DNA of 7,561 bases from an uncultured Eubacteriales bacterium (GTDB lineage: Bacteria; Bacillota_A; Clostridia; Lachnospirales; Cellulosilyticaceae). Shown one piece after another: positions 6,661 to 7,561 of the stretch. Position numbers and translations under genes: made by a program. The notes beneath the pieces were generated by a model. That model was not told where the DNA came from. It was given only the letters and a program-made list of their open reading frames with translations, and did no database searches. The stretch spans positions 1 through 7,561 of the forward strand of contig USPX01000095.1 in the NCBI GenBank assembly GCA_900556665.1. Direction: 5' to 3'. Each line of letters opens with the position of its first letter. Position 1 is the stretch's first letter.

Positions 6661-7437
6661 CTAAATAATTTTCTTCATTTTTCCTAAAATATAAATTCTA
6701 GTACATAACTTTTGTTTCTGCTCATCATCCAATATCTTTAGTTTGTCCATAAATAAATCGACAACATAATTATTATATTTTTTCTTTCTTAGGCTTCTAT
6801 CTCCATTTATTATATCTTCACAGCATTTTAAAATCTCCTTAGTACGATACTGCGCATCATTTAAATTAAATTTCTCAATATGCCTCATGATTATCTCTTT
6901 TTGCGCTTGTGTATATGCCACTTTTGTACTAGGTTCAAACTCCAATTTAAGCAGATTATATTGTATTTTATATGTAGTCACGTCTTCTCCGCTTTCTTCT
7001 AGGGGTAAAATAATTTTACGTTTAGATATATATACCTTTTTCATTTCTTTATAAGCTGCACATTCCTTAGTACATTTTTCTCCTATACATGTACTTGCTT
7101 CATAAACTTGTTTCTGGTCTTTAGTAAATATTCGTATCTTATCACCCTTTTTCTTAAATGATAAATTACATTTAGGGCAAGCTATGGCTATATTAGGTAC
7201 ACATTCTTTTAACTTTCCGGATTTCTTAGTATGTTTCTTTTCAATAAAATGCTCTAATTGGCCAAATCTCTTTGAATCTACTTCTATCTTTGTATAGCAA
7301 TACATGCAATATCCATCACTCGCATCATATAATACTTCTAATAGACGTTCACCTTTTTTTCCTTCATAGCCATAACTTGTATTAGCCTTATATTTAGGAA
7401 CATATAAGGGAATTTCAAGTGTTGTAATACTCTCCAT
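6661..7437 (-). CDS. HNH endonuclease, PtuB/TIGR02646-like (candidate Septu-type defence nuclease)
   Basis: This is a 258-residue basic protein from the ATG at 7437. It carries a zinc-finger type HNH nuclease core: CMYC (Cys44, Cys47), LEHF with Glu62-His63, Asn82, and CPKCN (Cys87, Cys90, Asn91), followed by a KKKGDK segment. This CxxC...EHF..K...N...CxxCN..KG pattern is that of PtuB, the nuclease partner of the PtuA ATPase in Septu anti-phage systems, and of HNH proteins tied to some retrons (TIGR02646). A second cysteine cluster (Cys117, Cys122, Cys126) follows the core. The C-terminal half is Lys-rich and mostly helical. An alternative GTG start at 7449 would add four residues and overlap the upstream stop, but AAGGAG is adjacent to that GTG and lies 12 bases before the ATG, so the ATG is preferred. 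The gene starts 5 bases after the preceding stop codon, so the two are almost certainly coupled. The nuclease assignment is firm; the defence role is inferred. Confidence 0.75.
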   Translation of the reverse strand: MESITTLEIPLYVPKYKANTSYGYEGKKGERLLEVLYDASDGYCMYCYTKIEVDSKRFGQLEHFIEKKHTKKSGKLKECVPNIAIACPKCNLSFKKKGDKIRIFTKDQKQVYEASTCIGEKCTKECAAYKEMKKVYISKRKIILPLEESGEDVTTYKIQYNLLKLEFEPSTKVAYTQAQKEIIMRHIEKFNLNDAQYRTKEILKCCEDIINGDRSLRKKKYNNYVVDLFMDKLKILDDEQKQKLCTRIYILGKMKKII

Positions 7438-7442
7438 CCTTC

Positions 7443-7559
7443 TTACCACTCCTTGATTTGTTTATAAATCACCTTTTGTACTGGCGTTAATTGCTCAAAA
7501 TCTATCGAATTCAATTCAACATCGTCTTCATCCATCCAATTTCCTGTAACCTTTAAGTC
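7443..7559 (-). CDS. 3' end of an unidentified gene upstream of the HNH gene (partial)
   Basis: An open frame runs in from the window edge for 38 codons and ends with TAA at 7445-7443. The visible C-terminus is acidic, then amphipathic: it includes NWMDEDDVELNS and ends in VIYKQIKEW. The downstream HNH start lies 5 bases away, and the HNH ribosome site AAGGAG (7450-7455) is inside the last codons, which implies translational coupling. In Septu systems the gene before ptuB is the ATPase gene ptuA, so this could be its tail, but the 38 residues contain no diagnostic ATPase motif. The frame is supported mainly by its open reading and tight junction. Confidence 0.6.
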   Translation of the reverse strand, partial: DLKVTGNWMDEDDVELNSIDFEQLTPVQKVIYKQIKEW

Positions 7560-7561
7560 AA

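Overview
The window is A+T-rich DNA in which every supported gene reads on the minus strand. Strong AGGAG-type ribosome sites, frequent GTG and TTG starts, S-layer-homology (SLH) domains, a dockerin and A-tract/T-tract terminators point to a Gram-positive anaerobe of the Clostridia. The best guess is a fibre-degrading Lachnospirales member such as Cellulosilyticum; that name is an inference from style and gene content, not from a match.

Reading in the direction of transcription (right to left): the right edge holds the last 38 codons of an unidentified gene (7443-7559), closely coupled to an HNH endonuclease gene (6661-7437). Its paired CxxC motifs, EH and N...CxxCN resemble PtuB/TIGR02646 proteins, so the pair may be the end of a Septu-like anti-phage operon. 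A strong hairpin terminator (6626-6660) directly abuts the HNH stop codon and closes this unit.

Next is a surface or secreted protein module. A 1571-residue secreted M60-like (enhancin/O-glycopeptidase type) metallopeptidase (1796-6511, TTG start) carries a dockerin near its N-terminus, two FN3 domains and galactose-binding-like modules. Seventy-two bases downstream, with no terminator between them, lies a 428-residue protein (437-1723) with a signal peptide, a cohesin-sized beta-rich domain, an Asn/Asp-rich linker and three SLH repeats. This is the layout of a cellulosome-type anchoring scaffoldin. The attractive reading is that the second protein displays the first on the cell wall through a dockerin/cohesin pair. 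The dockerin and SLH repeats are visible; the cohesin assignment is an inference. A hairpin terminator (351-392) ends this unit.

The left 350 bases contain a G+C-richer island (about 50% over 181-230, against 18% over 131-180) inside an imperfect inverted repeat (123-286). They also hold two promoter-like sites facing left and the first eight codons of a further gene (1-25) with a good ribosome site. No tRNA, rRNA, CRISPR array or recognisable insertion sequence was seen.
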